This document shows, piece after piece, positions 31,935 to 40,026 of a stretch of DNA of 64,000 bases. The stretch comes from Lichenibacterium minor. Lineage in GTDB: Bacteria > Pseudomonadota > Alphaproteobacteria > Rhizobiales > Beijerinckiaceae. Both the position numbers and the translations under genes were made by a program. The notes beneath the pieces are model-generated. The model saw only the letters and a list, made by a program, of their open reading frames with translations. It was not told the origin of the DNA and made no database searches. The DNA is taken from positions 1 through 64,000 of the forward strand of contig NZ_QYBB01000019.1 of the NCBI RefSeq assembly GCF_004137685.1, written 5' to 3'. Positions within the stretch are counted from its first letter, which is position 1. Each line of letters starts with the position of its first letter.

Positions 31935-33731
31935 TTGGTCGACGCTGCCCTTTCCTCCGCCGCCGACGCCCACCTGTCCCTTCGCGGTGCCCGCAATCGC
32001 CGCCTCCTCCTCGTCCTGCCGAGCGTCGCTCTGGCGGCCCTGACCCTCGCCCTGTCGGTGGGCGTGCTGGCGTCGGCGCGCCATTCCGCCCTCGATTGGG
32101 CGCTGCTCGTCCCCTTCGCCCTGGTGATGGCCTGGGAAGGGCTCGTCGTGTGGCAGCTGGTCCTGGGCTTCGTCGCGTGGCTGCGCGGGCCCGAAGCGCT
32201 GTCGGCGCTCGAGCGGCGCGCCGAAACGGTCGAGCCGGTGGCGACGGGGCTGAGCCGCACCGCCCTGGTGATCCCCATCTGCGACGAGGATCCCGCGGCG
32301 GTCTTCGCCTATGTCGGCATCGCGCGCCGCTCGCTCGCCCGCACGGGGCGCGTCGACGACGTGGACGTCCACGTCCTCAGCGACACCCGGCTTCCCGCCC
32401 TGGCCGCCGAGGAGCGGCGCTTGTGGGACGCGCTGCCGGCGTCCGACGACCTGCCGCCCGTGTTCTATCGCCACCGCGCCGCCAACGCCGGCCGCAAGGC
32501 CGGCAACGTCATGGAGATGTTCGACCGCACCGGCGACGCCTACGACTTCGCCGTGGTGCTCGACGCCGACAGCCTGATGAGCGGCGCGTCGATCCGCCGG
32601 CTGATCCGGCTGATGGAGGAGAACCCGCGGCTCGGCATCGTGCAGACGGTGTCCTACGCCACCGGCCACGACACGCTCTTCGCCCGCATCCAGCAGTTCG
32701 CCGTGCGGCTCTACGCGCCGCTGGCCCTGCGCGGCCTCGACTTCTGGCAGGGCGCCGACAGCTCTTACTGGGGCCACAACGCCATCTTGCGCGTGGCGCC
32801 GTTCCGCGCCCATTGCCGCCTGCCCGTGCTGACCGGGAAACCCCCGTTCGGCGGCGAGATCCTGTGCCACGACGTCGTCGAGGCCGCCCTGATGGCGCGC
32901 GCCGGCTGGGACACGCGCCTCCTCCCCGAGTTCGACGGCACCTGGGAGGAGATGCCGACCAACACGGTCGACTTGATGGGCCGCGAGCGGCGCTGGTGCC
33001 AGGGCAACCTCCAGCACGCCCGCATCCTCGGCTTCCCCGGCCTCAAGGCGGCGAGCCGCGGCCACATCCTGCTCGGCATCGGCGGCTACCTCACGGCGCC
33101 GCTGTGGTGGCTGTTCCTGTTCGGCGGCGCGCTGCGGGTGGCGTTCGGCGTCAAGGGCGGCCTCGGGCTCCTCGCCTACGGGGCGACGGAGCGCGGGCCC
33201 GCCGCCGAGGCGCTCCTCGCCCTGGCGGCGGTGCTGATCCTCGTGCCGCGCGTGCTGAACCTCGTGCGCGCCTTCGGCGATGCGCGGCTCCGGGCCGAGT
33301 TCGGCGGCACGGGGCGTCTCGCCGCCGGGGCCGCACTCGAGCAGGGCATCTGGCTGCTGCTCGGCCCGCTGCTGTCGCTGGTCAACGCCGGCTTCGTGCT
33401 GTGGACCGCCGTGGGGCGCGTCGTGCCCTGGGTGGCGCAGTCCCGCGCCGACCGCCACGTGACGCTGGCCGAAGCCTGGCGCTGCCATTCCACCCAGGCG
33501 GCGGTCGGCGTCGCCCTGGCGGCCACGGCCTGGATGGCCGGCGGCGCCTACGCGCTGTGGCTCGCCCCCACCTACGTGGGCCTCATCGTCAGCCCCGCGC
33601 TGACCTCGGCGCTGAGCCGCGTCGACCTCGGCCGGCTGTCGCATCGCCTGGGCCTCTTCGTGACGGTCGACGACACCGCCCCGGCGCCCGAGATCCTGGA
33701 ACTCCGCGCCGCCGCGGCATCGGACGCCTGA
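31935..33731 (+). CDS. mdoH: Osmoregulated periplasmic glucan glucosyltransferase OpgH/MdoH
   Basis: A 598-residue inner-membrane GT2-family glycosyltransferase that builds the glucan backbone from UDP-glucose. Two membrane segments (about 27-80) precede the GT domain. The nucleotide-sugar aspartates are in DVHVLSDTR and VLDADSLM. The acceptor region is FWQGADSSYWGHNAILR, followed by EILCHDVVEAALMARAGWD and the R/QxxRW motif as GRERRWCQGNLQH. Several membrane segments follow. The C-terminus is shorter than in E. coli OpgH (847 aa), as in other alphaproteobacteria. The start is TTG 31935, the first start codon in the frame, with only a weak ribosome-binding site. No opgG gene lies beside it. 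Confidence 0.9.
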   Translation: MVDAALSSAADAHLSLRGARNRRLLLVLPSVALAALTLALSVGVLASARHSALDWALLVPFALVMAWEGLVVWQLVLGFVAWLRGPEALSALERRAETVEPVATGLSRTALVIPICDEDPAAVFAYVGIARRSLARTGRVDDVDVHVLSDTRLPALAAEERRLWDALPASDDLPPVFYRHRAANAGRKAGNVMEMFDRTGDAYDFAVVLDADSLMSGASIRRLIRLMEENPRLGIVQTVSYATGHDTLFARIQQFAVRLYAPLALRGLDFWQGADSSYWGHNAILRVAPFRAHCRLPVLTGKPPFGGEILCHDVVEAALMARAGWDTRLLPEFDGTWEEMPTNTVDLMGRERRWCQGNLQHARILGFPGLKAASRGHILLGIGGYLTAPLWWLFLFGGALRVAFGVKGGLGLLAYGATERGPAAEALLALAAVLILVPRVLNLVRAFGDARLRAEFGGTGRLAAGAALEQGIWLLLGPLLSLVNAGFVLWTAVGRVVPWVAQSRADRHVTLAEAWRCHSTQAAVGVALAATAWMAGGAYALWLAPTYVGLIVSPALTSALSRVDLGRLSHRLGLFVTVDDTAPAPEILELRAAAASDA

Positions 33732-33765
33732 GGCGACGCGGAGGGCCGGCGATGCGAACCGGCCC

Positions 33766-33794
33766 TTGAAGTCGGAGCCCGTCCGGCCTATTCT
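33766..33794 (+). promoter_or_regulatory. Sigma-70-type promoter of ssrA
   Basis: TTGAAG (33766-33771), a 17-base spacer and TATTCT (33789-33794). Transcription is predicted from about 33801, which coincides with the beginning of the conserved tmRNA acceptor piece. Each box differs from consensus by one or two bases. Confidence 0.7.
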
Positions 33795-33800
33795 CCGCTC

Positions 33801-34115
33801 GTGGCTACGGCCAATATGGCGATAAACGGAATTCGGAATAAACCATACGGACCCCGGGGCGGTACCGGGCGGGTCCACCTAAGCCTTCGACGTCGAAGGT
33901 TTCGGTGGGCCCGAAATAGGATTGACGTGGGTGTAAAGGGATCTCTTTTGCTCGGCATTGTACCGCCGTTATCGGGCTAAACCTATAGTTGCCAATGACA
34001 ACTATGCTCCGGTGGCCGTCGCCGCGTAATGCGGTGAAGGTACTGGGAATCAAGCCCTAGGGGGTAGCACTTCTAGGCGGGGTCCGGAGGCACCTGGCAA
34101 CAGAAGCCTCCACTT
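33801..34115 (+). ncRNA. ssrA: Transfer-messenger RNA, circularly permuted two-piece alphaproteobacterial form
   Basis: The gene order is inverted relative to one-piece tmRNA. First comes the acceptor piece, with a T-arm of five pairs (33853-33857 with 33865-33869) and the 3' acceptor strand CGGGTCC (33870-33876) plus A and CC. A 27-base intervening segment with the perfect hairpin CCTTCG-ACGT-CGAAGG (33884-33899) follows, then the coding piece starting GGGCCCG (33907-33913), which pairs fully with the acceptor strand. GAAATAGGATTGACG is the D-like region. The tag frame at 33991-34029 encodes ANDNYAPVAVAA then TAA, nearly identical to the Bradyrhizobium tag ANDNYAPVAQAA. The hairpin GGAGGC/GCCTCC (34086-34111) closes the coding piece. 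Both ends are estimates. It rescues stalled ribosomes and tags proteins for degradation. Confidence 0.93.
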
Positions 34116-34170
34116 CATCCTTTGTTGTGAGTCGGTCGTTAGCCTGCAGCGCGGGGGACTGTCTCGCCGC

Positions 34171-34980
34171 ATGAAGTCTTATCTCGATCTTTTGGCCCAC
34201 GTCATCGATGTCGGCACCCGCAAGTCGGACCGCACCGGCACCGGCACCCTGTCGGTCTTCGGTCCGCAGCTCCGCTTCGACCTCGAGGACGGTTTTCCGC
34301 TCGTCACCACGAAGAAGCTGCACCTCAAGTCCATCGTGCACGAGCTGCTGTGGTTCATCCGCGGCGACACCAACGTCGGTTACCTCAAGGACAACGGCGT
34401 CTCGATCTGGGACGAGTGGGCCGACGACCGGGGCGACCTCGGGCCCGTCTACGGGCATCAGTGGCGCTCGTGGCAGGGCGCCGACGGCCGCACCCACGAC
34501 CAGCTCCGCGACGTGCTCGCCGAGCTGCAACGGAACCCGGACAGCCGCCGCCTGATCGTGTCGGCCTGGAACGTCGCCGACCTCGACCGCATGGCGCTGG
34601 CGCCCTGCCACTGCCTGTTCCAGTTCTACACCGAGCCGCTCCCCGGCGGCGGCCGCCGCCTGTCGCTGCAGCTCTACCAGCGTTCGGCCGACCTGCTGCT
34701 CGGCGTGCCCTTCAACATCGCCTCCTACGCGCTTCTGCTGGCCCTGGTGGCGCGCCACTGCGGCTACGAGCCCGGCACCTTCGTCCACGCCTTCGGCGAC
34801 GCGCATATCTACGGCAACCACCTCGAGCAGGTGCGGACGCAGCTCGGCCGGGCTCCGCGACCGCTGCCGCGCCTCGTCCTGAACCCGGACGTGCGGGACC
34901 TGTTCGCCTTCCGCTTCGAGGACATCGCTTTCGAGGGTTACGACCCTTGGCCCGCCATCAGGGCGCCGGTGGCGGTGTGA
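34171..34980 (+). CDS. thyA: Thymidylate synthase
   Basis: A 269-residue thymidylate synthase that makes dTMP from dUMP with methylene-tetrahydrofolate. The phosphate-binding arginine loop is [14 protein letters not shown]. The catalytic nucleophile is Cys146 ([11 protein letters not shown]), the same number as in E. coli. Further blocks are [41 protein letters not shown] and HIYGNHLEQ. Length is normal. It lies about 55 bases after ssrA. A GNAT gene and folA follow closely, so folate-dependent thymidylate synthesis and dihydrofolate recycling are encoded together. Confidence 0.97.
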   Translation: MKSYLDLLAHVIDVGTRKSDRTGTGTLSVFGPQLRFDLEDGFPLVTTKKLHLKSIVHELLWFIRGDTNVGYLKDNGVSIWDEWADDRGDLGPVYGHQWRSWQGADGRTHDQLRDVLAELQRNPDSRRLIVSAWNVADLDRMALAPCHCLFQFYTEPLPGGGRRLSLQLYQRSADLLLGVPFNIASYALLLALVARHCGYEPGTFVHAFGDAHIYGNHLEQVRTQLGRAPRPLPRLVLNPDVRDLFAFRFEDIAFEGYDPWPAIRAPVAV

Positions 34981-34987
34981 GCGCGCC

Positions 34988-35473
34988 ATGACCGCCGTCG
35001 TTCGTCCCGCGGTCGCCGCCGACGCCGCCCTGATCCACGACTTCGTGATGGAGCTCGCCAGCTACGAGCGGCTCGCCCACCAGGTGCGCTCGACGCCTGA
35101 GAGTTTCGCGCGAGCGCTGTTCGGCGAGCGGCCGCGCGCCTTCTGCGACATCGTCGCGTGGGAGGGGCAGGCGGCCGGGATGGCGCTATGGTTCTACAAC
35201 TTCTCCACCTTCGAGGGTCGGCACGGCATCTACCTCGAGGACCTCTACGTCCGCCCCGAGCACCGCGGGCGCGGCCTCGGCCGCGCCTTGCTGGAAGGGC
35301 TGGCGCGGCGCTGCCTCGCGGAAGGGCTGACGCGCCTGCAGTGGAGCGTGCTCGACTGGAACGAGCCCGCCATCGGCTTCTACCGCGGGCTCGGCGCCGA
35401 GATGCTGGACGACTGGACGGGATGCCGCGTCGCCGACGACGCGCTGGCGCGGCTGGCGGGGGCGGGGGCGTGA
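34988..35473 (+). CDS. GNAT-family N-acetyltransferase
   Basis: A 161-residue acetyltransferase. The acetyl-CoA binding motif A is LYVRPEHRGRGLGRALLEGLARRCLAEG (RGRGLG loop near residue 97), preceded by the strand EDLYV. NEPAIGFYRGLGAEMLDDW is the usual motif B ending. The order of elements resembles diamine (spermidine/spermine) N-acetyltransferase-like and YhbS-type proteins; the substrate is unknown. It starts 7 bases after thyA and its stop overlaps the folA start (GTGA), so it is an internal member of the thyA-folA operon. Confidence 0.88.
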   Translation: MTAVVRPAVAADAALIHDFVMELASYERLAHQVRSTPESFARALFGERPRAFCDIVAWEGQAAGMALWFYNFSTFEGRHGIYLEDLYVRPEHRGRGLGRALLEGLARRCLAEGLTRLQWSVLDWNEPAIGFYRGLGAEMLDDWTGCRVADDALARLAGAGA

Positions 35474-35982
35474 CGGTGCCCGTCGTCCTCATCGCGGCCG
35501 TGGGCCGCAACGGCGCCATCGGGCTGCGCAACGGGCTTCCCTGGCGCCTGCCGTCCGACCTGCGCGGATTCAAGGCCGAAACCATGGGCAAGCCCGTGGT
35601 CATGGGGCGAAAGACCTTCGCGTCGCTCGGCCGCCCGCTGCCGGGGCGGCACCTCGTGGTCGTGTCCCGCCATCCCGCGTCGCCGCTGCCGGAGGGCGTC
35701 GTCGGCGCGACCGGCGTCGAGGAAGCGCTGGCCCGCGCGCAGGGCATCGCGGCCGGGTGCGGGGCAGGCGAAGTGATGGTCGCGGGCGGGGCCGAGATCT
35801 ACCGCGCCACCATGCCCTTCGCCGACGCGCTGCGGATCACCGAGGTCGACCTCGCCCCCGAAGCCGACAGCGTCTTTCCCGCCATCGATCCCACGCTGTG
35901 GCGCGAACTGTCCCGCGTGCCGGGGCGTCGGGGCGAACGGGACGAGGCGGATTTCGCCGTGGTCGGCTACGGGCGGCGGTGA
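35470..35982 (+). CDS. folA: Dihydrofolate reductase
   Basis: A 170-residue dihydrofolate reductase that regenerates tetrahydrofolate consumed by ThyA. The motifs are AAVGRNGAIGLRNGLPWRLPSDLRGFK (GLPW with catalytic Asp in PSDL), the NADPH-binding KPVVMGRKTFASLG, GRHLVVVSR, and VAGGAEIYRATMP. The C-terminal half is conserved (ITEVDLAPEADSVFP). The GTG start at 35470 overlaps the stop codon of the GNAT gene; a second GTG two codons in is possible. It completes the thyA-GNAT-folA operon. Confidence 0.95.
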   Translation: MTVPVVLIAAVGRNGAIGLRNGLPWRLPSDLRGFKAETMGKPVVMGRKTFASLGRPLPGRHLVVVSRHPASPLPEGVVGATGVEEALARAQGIAAGCGAGEVMVAGGAEIYRATMPFADALRITEVDLAPEADSVFPAIDPTLWRELSRVPGRRGERDEADFAVVGYGRR

Positions 35983-36127
35983 CGCCGCGACCCCCGACCG
36001 CGCCCGATTGCTGCCGCGCCCCCACTCCCCTATATCGCAGGTTAGGGCGGATGCGCCGTCGGCGAGGCCGCGGCGCGGCGCGGCGGTGACGAGGCTGCGG
36101 CGCGGCGCGCCTGTGACGAGGAACGGG

Positions 36128-37264
36128 ATGTCCTGGAGCAACAGTGGCGGCGGCGGCCCGTGGAAGCCCGGCAATCCGGGACCCTGGGGGCAGGGGGCCG
36201 GCTCCGGCGGCGGAGGCGGTCAGACGCCTCCCGACCTCGAAGAGTTCATCCGCCGCAGCCAGCAGCGGCTGAAGGGTTTCTTCCCCGGCGGCAGCCTGGG
36301 GGGCGGCCTCGGCCTCCTGGCGATCGTGCTCGTCGCGGCCGTGCTGTGGCTCGCCAGCGGCTTCTACACCGTGTCGCCCAACGAGGTCGGCCTCAACCTC
36401 GTGTTCGGCAAGTTCCAGGGCACGAGCTCGCCCGGCCTGAACTACAACTTCCCCTATCCGGTCGGCGACGTCATCAAGCTCGCCGTGACGGACCGCAATT
36501 CGACCGACGTCGGCTTCGCGTCGGGCGCGACCCGCTCCGGGCAGCTCTCGAGCACCGACGTGCTCGCCGAAAGCCTGATGCTCACCGGCGACGACAACAT
36601 CGCCGACGTGAAATTCCGCGTCATCTGGCAGATCGATCCCGAGCACCCCGAATTCTACGCCTTCAACCTGCGCCATCCGGACGAGACCGTGAAGGCCGTG
36701 GCGGAATCCGCCATGCGTGAGGTGATCGGCCGCCAGAAGATCCAGTACATCCTCACCTCCGGCCGCAAGACCATCGAGCCCGAGGTCCAGAACCTCATCC
36801 AGGGCGTGCTGAGCCAGTACAAGGCCGGCGTCCTGGTGTTGCAGGTGCAGCTCCTGTCCGTCGACCCGCCCGCGCAGGTCATCGCGGCCTTTCGCGACGT
36901 GACGGCGGCGCAGCAGGACCGGCAGCGCCTCAGCAACGAGGCCCAGGGCTACGCCAACAAGGTCGTGCCCGAGGCGCGCGGCGCCGCCGCCGCCATCGAG
37001 CAGGAGGCCGAGGGCTACAAGACCCAGACCGTCCAGGAGGCGCTCGGTCAGGCGTCCCGCTTCGAGCAGGTCTACGAGCAGTACAAGAAGGCGCCCGACG
37101 TGACCCGCGAGCGCATCTACCTCGAAACCATGGAGTCCGTCCTGGCCGGCGCCGACAAGACGATCATCGACAAGGGCGGCGCGGGCGTGCTGCCCGTGCT
37201 GCCGCTCGACGGCGGTGCCGCGGGCGTCGGCAAGGCGCTTTCGGCGATCGGAGCCAAGCCATGA
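36128..37264 (+). CDS. hflK: FtsH protease modulator HflK
   Basis: A 378-residue SPFH/band-7 protein. The N-terminus is Gly/Pro-rich (MSWSNSGGGGPW), followed by one membrane segment (about residues 58-80), then the band-7 domain with GFYTVSPNEVGLNLVFGKF and DNIADVKFRVIWQI, and a coiled-coil C-terminal half rich in Glu, Ala and Gln. HflK and HflC form a membrane complex on the periplasmic side that controls FtsH, the protease for RpoH and membrane proteins. ATG 36128 is chosen because GAGGAA precedes it and it begins the family N-terminus. hflC overlaps by 4 bases. The rpoH gene lies next door. Confidence 0.95.
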   Translation: MSWSNSGGGGPWKPGNPGPWGQGAGSGGGGGQTPPDLEEFIRRSQQRLKGFFPGGSLGGGLGLLAIVLVAAVLWLASGFYTVSPNEVGLNLVFGKFQGTSSPGLNYNFPYPVGDVIKLAVTDRNSTDVGFASGATRSGQLSSTDVLAESLMLTGDDNIADVKFRVIWQIDPEHPEFYAFNLRHPDETVKAVAESAMREVIGRQKIQYILTSGRKTIEPEVQNLIQGVLSQYKAGVLVLQVQLLSVDPPAQVIAAFRDVTAAQQDRQRLSNEAQGYANKVVPEARGAAAAIEQEAEGYKTQTVQEALGQASRFEQVYEQYKKAPDVTRERIYLETMESVLAGADKTIIDKGGAGVLPVLPLDGGAAGVGKALSAIGAKP

Positions 37265-38178
37265 GGATCGGCGGATACATCGCGGCCGCGCTCGCCGTCC
37301 TGATCCTGGTGGTGGCGAGCGGTGCGATCTTCACCGTGGACCAGACCGAGGAAGCCCTGGTGCTCTACTTCGGGCAGCCGGTGCGCGTCATCGACAAGCC
37401 GGGACTGCACGGCAAGATCCCCTTCTTCGAAAGCGTCGTCGACCTCGACAACCGCATCCTCGACCTCGAACAGCCTCAGGTTGAGGTGCTGGCCTCTGAC
37501 AACCAGCGCATCCTCGTGGACGCCTTCCTGCGCTACCACATCGCCGACCCGCTGAAGTTCTACCAGACCGTGGGCACCGTCGGCCGGGCCAACAACCAGC
37601 TCGGCTCGATCCTGAACTCGGCGCTGCGCCAGGTGCTGGGCGAGGCGACGCTGACCCAGATCGTGAGCGACAAGCGGGCCGAGCTGATGGTCCGCATCCG
37701 CGACCTCGTGAACACGGAAGGCGCGCGGCTCGGCGTGGCGGTCAACGACGTTCGCATCCGCCGCGCGGACCTGCCGGCCGAGCTGTCCGACAAGATCTAC
37801 GACCGCATGAAGAGCGAGCGCGCCCGGGAAGCGGCCGAATATCGCGCCAAGGGGTCGGAGCAGGCCCAGACGATCCGGGCCGACGCCGACCGGCAGGTGG
37901 TGGTGCTGCGCGCCGATGCGCAGAACCAGGCCGACACGCTGCGCGGCGCCGGCGACGCCGAGCGCAACCGCATCTTCGCCGATGCCTACGGGCGCGACCC
38001 GGCGTTCTTCGCCTTCTACCGCACCATGCAGGCCTATGTGTCGAGCCTGCGTCCGGATCGGACCAAGCTCGTCCTGTCTCCCGACTCCGCCTTCTTCCGG
38101 TTCTTCAACAGCCCGGACGGCCAACTGTCCGGCGCGACCCCGGCCCCGCCGGCGCCCGCCGCCGCCCCAGCGCCGTGA
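37261..38178 (+). CDS. hflC: FtsH protease modulator HflC
   Basis: A 305-residue SPFH/band-7 protein with an N-terminal membrane segment (about residues 5-25). The band-7 domain begins with AIFTVDQTEEALVLYFGQPVRVI and contains LASDNQRILVDAFLRYHI, GVAVNDVRIRRADLP, and the helical MKSERAREAAEYRAKGSEQAQ. HFAFY-like ending FAFYRTMQAYVSSL is typical of HflC. The ATG overlaps the hflK stop (ATGA at 37261). The tail is Ala/Pro-rich. The partner is HflK. The region after it ends in a strong bidirectional terminator facing rpoH. Confidence 0.95.
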   Translation: MRIGGYIAAALAVLILVVASGAIFTVDQTEEALVLYFGQPVRVIDKPGLHGKIPFFESVVDLDNRILDLEQPQVEVLASDNQRILVDAFLRYHIADPLKFYQTVGTVGRANNQLGSILNSALRQVLGEATLTQIVSDKRAELMVRIRDLVNTEGARLGVAVNDVRIRRADLPAELSDKIYDRMKSERAREAAEYRAKGSEQAQTIRADADRQVVVLRADAQNQADTLRGAGDAERNRIFADAYGRDPAFFAFYRTMQAYVSSLRPDRTKLVLSPDSAFFRFFNSPDGQLSGATPAPPAPAAAPAP

Positions 38179-38360
38179 CACAGCCGGCGCGGGGTTGCCC
38201 GGACCGCGCCCCCGAAGCGGGTCGCGAGCCGGGTGCCCCCGGCCTCATCGGGGCAGCGGGGTCGGCGAAGGCTGCCATGCTGGCCCGAGCCCAGGGGACT
38301 GGCAGGCTCGACGATCCGTTCGCCTTCCCTCAGCGGCGACCCCCGCCTCACCCTTTGCCG

Positions 38361-38404
38361 ACATGAAAAAGCCGCCGGCGTTCCCGCCGGCGGCTTTTTC
38401 ATGT
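38361..38404. terminator. Bidirectional intrinsic terminator between hflC and rpoH
   Basis: A perfect 20-bp inverted repeat (ACATGAAAAAGCCGCCGGCG, 38361-38380, and its complement, 38385-38404) with a 4-base loop TTCC. Each strand ends in a T-run (CTTTTT), so it terminates both hflC and the converging rpoH. Confidence 0.9.
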
Positions 38405-38425
38405 GTGGCCGAGAGGGGCGGGCGG

Positions 38426-39331
38426 TCAGTGCGCCGCCAGCGCCGCATGCTCGCGGGCCGGGGCGGTTTCGATGCGCGCCATGCCGGCCTTCACCGCGGT
38501 CTGCACCTTCTCGAAGGCCCGCACCTCGATCTGCCGCACCCGCTCGCGCGAGATGTTGAACTCGTCGGACAGCTGTTCGAGCGTGATGGGATCCTCCGCC
38601 AGGCGCCGCGCCTCGAAGATGCGGCGCTCACGCGCGTTCAGCACCTTCAACCCGTCGACCAGCGCGTCGTGGCGGTTGTGCTTCTCCTCCTCGTCGGCGA
38701 GGATCACCTCCTGGCTGGTGGAATCGTCGACCAGCCAGTCCTGCCACTCGCCCTCGCCGTCCTCGCGCATCGGCGCGTTGAGCGACGTGTCCCCCGACAG
38801 GCGGCGGTTCATGTCGATCACGTCCTGCTCGGACACGCCGAGCTTGGTGGCGATGGTGGTGACGTGCTCGGGGCGCAGCTCGCCCTCTTCCAGCGCGGAA
38901 ATCTGGCTCTTGGCCTTGCGCAGGTTGAAGAAGAGCTTCTTCTGGCTCGCGGTGGTGCCCATCTTCACGAGCGACCAGGAGCGCAGGATGTATTCCTGGA
39001 TGGACGCGCGGATCCACCAGATCGCGTAAGTGGCGAGGCGGAACCCCTTGTCGGGCTCGAAACGCTTCACGGCCTGCATCAGGCCGACGTTGCCTTCCGA
39101 GATCACCTCGCCGATCGGCAGCCCGTAGCCGCGATAGCCCATGGCGATCTTGGCGACGAGGCGGAGGTGGGACGTCACGAGTTCCTGAGCGGCGTCGCGG
39201 TCCTCGTGCTCGCGCCAGCGCTTGGCGAGCATGTATTCCTGCTGGGGCTCCAGCATCGGGAACTTGCGGATCTCGTTCAGGTAGCGCGTGAGCCCGCTTT
39301 CACCCGAGATGATCGGAAGCGCGTAGGCCAT
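38426..39331 (-). CDS. rpoH: RNA polymerase sigma-32 factor RpoH
   Basis: A 301-residue heat-shock sigma factor. Region 2 holds LVTSHLRLVAKIAMGYRGYGLP, ISEGNVGLMQAVKRFEPDKGFRLATYAIWWI, and the RpoH box region QKKLFFNLRKAKSQI (the consensus QRKLFFNLR with K for R). Region 4 ends with LNARERRIFEARRL and helix-turn-helix LSDEFNISRERVRQIEVRAFEKV. It directs RNA polymerase to heat-shock promoters and is normally degraded by FtsH under HflKC control, whose genes face it here. ATG 39331 has the strong site AAGGAG 7 bases upstream. Two stem-loops lie in the leader. Confidence 0.97.
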   Translation of the reverse strand: MAYALPIISGESGLTRYLNEIRKFPMLEPQQEYMLAKRWREHEDRDAAQELVTSHLRLVAKIAMGYRGYGLPIGEVISEGNVGLMQAVKRFEPDKGFRLATYAIWWIRASIQEYILRSWSLVKMGTTASQKKLFFNLRKAKSQISALEEGELRPEHVTTIATKLGVSEQDVIDMNRRLSGDTSLNAPMREDGEGEWQDWLVDDSTSQEVILADEEEKHNRHDALVDGLKVLNARERRIFEARRLAEDPITLEQLSDEFNISRERVRQIEVRAFEKVQTAVKAGMARIETAPAREHAALAAH

Positions 39332-39345
39332 TCTGTTCTCCTTCT

Positions 39346-39396
39346 GGGGTCCACGGTTCGGCGGACCCCGGCAAGCGCCTCTCGGAGCTCGCTTGC
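39346..39396 (-). promoter_or_regulatory. Two consecutive stem-loops in the rpoH leader
   Basis: Inverted repeats GGGGTCC/GGACCCC (39346-39352 with 39363-39369) and GCAAGCG/CGCTTGC (39371-39377 with 39390-39396), each of seven perfect pairs, lie immediately upstream of the rpoH ribosome-binding site. They could fold the 5' untranslated region. A role in heat-dependent translation control is a guess. Confidence 0.4.
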
Positions 39397-39623
39397 CAAC
39401 CCCGTCTTATAGCGGCTCGGCGGTGGCGCCCCTAGGACCGGAGGGCGAGATGGCTAAGAATTAATGCGCCGGCTGTCCCCCTCCCGTCGCGTCAGATGGC
39501 AACGCCGCTGAATCGACGGATGATCCGGGGTGCGACGACGGGGCGGCCCTCATCGCGGAAACGGCGCGGGCCCAGTCCGGTCCCGCGCCGCCATGACGAT
39601 CCGATGTGGAAGGGCCGGCCCGC

Positions 39624-39788
39624 TCAGTGCCTGAGCTTGGTCATCTCGTTCTTCAGCAGGAGTTTCTTTCGCTTGAGCTCGCTCAATCTGACCGGGTCGC
39701 AGGCGGGATGAGTCTTTTCGACCTCGATCTGCCGGTCGATCGACTGGTGGCGACGGCTCAATTCAGCGATATGGCCCTGCACGGACAT
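39624..39788 (-). CDS. YdcH-family (DUF465) small protein
   Basis: A 54-residue protein of the DUF465/YdcH family, short helical hairpin proteins of unknown function that are common in Proteobacteria. Segments MSVQGHIAELSRRHQ, the middle HPACDPVRLSEL and the basic ending KRKKLLLKNEMTKLR match the family pattern. ATG 39788 is preferred over upstream ATGs because it has GGAG 6 bases before it and matches the family N-terminus. It lies downstream of murA in the same direction after 238 bases that contain no obvious gene. Confidence 0.8.
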   Translation of the reverse strand: MSVQGHIAELSRRHQSIDRQIEVEKTHPACDPVRLSELKRKKLLLKNEMTKLRH

Positions 39789-40026
39789 CCTGAACTCCGG
39801 TTTTCGATCGCGCGACATGAAGGCGCGACGACGGGAGCATGACATGCCGGTGACGTCGCACAAGCGCGGGCGGCCCCGGGTGTCATCACAGTTTCGCGAT
39901 CTCGCCCAGCGGCGCCGATCCGCGGTGGAAAGGGTGACGCGGATGCCGCTCCCGCGGGCACGCGGTCCGGCCCGCAGGCCGGCGCCGGGGCGCCGACCCG
40001 TTTCGGCGGGACGCCCCTGACGCGCG

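Noticed and set aside
33805..34053. 82-codon minus-strand frame in the mdoH-thyA gap
   Set aside because: It is antisense to the tmRNA gene and has no ribosome-binding site; the structured RNA explains the conservation-like pattern.
38361..38404. Could the 20-bp palindrome be a mobile-element end or recombination site?
   Set aside because: The T-runs on both strands and its position between two converging 3' ends fit a bidirectional terminator much better.
39844..40020. 58-codon plus-strand frame between the DUF465 gene and murA
   Set aside because: Arg/Pro/Gly-dominated, low complexity, no convincing ribosome-binding site.
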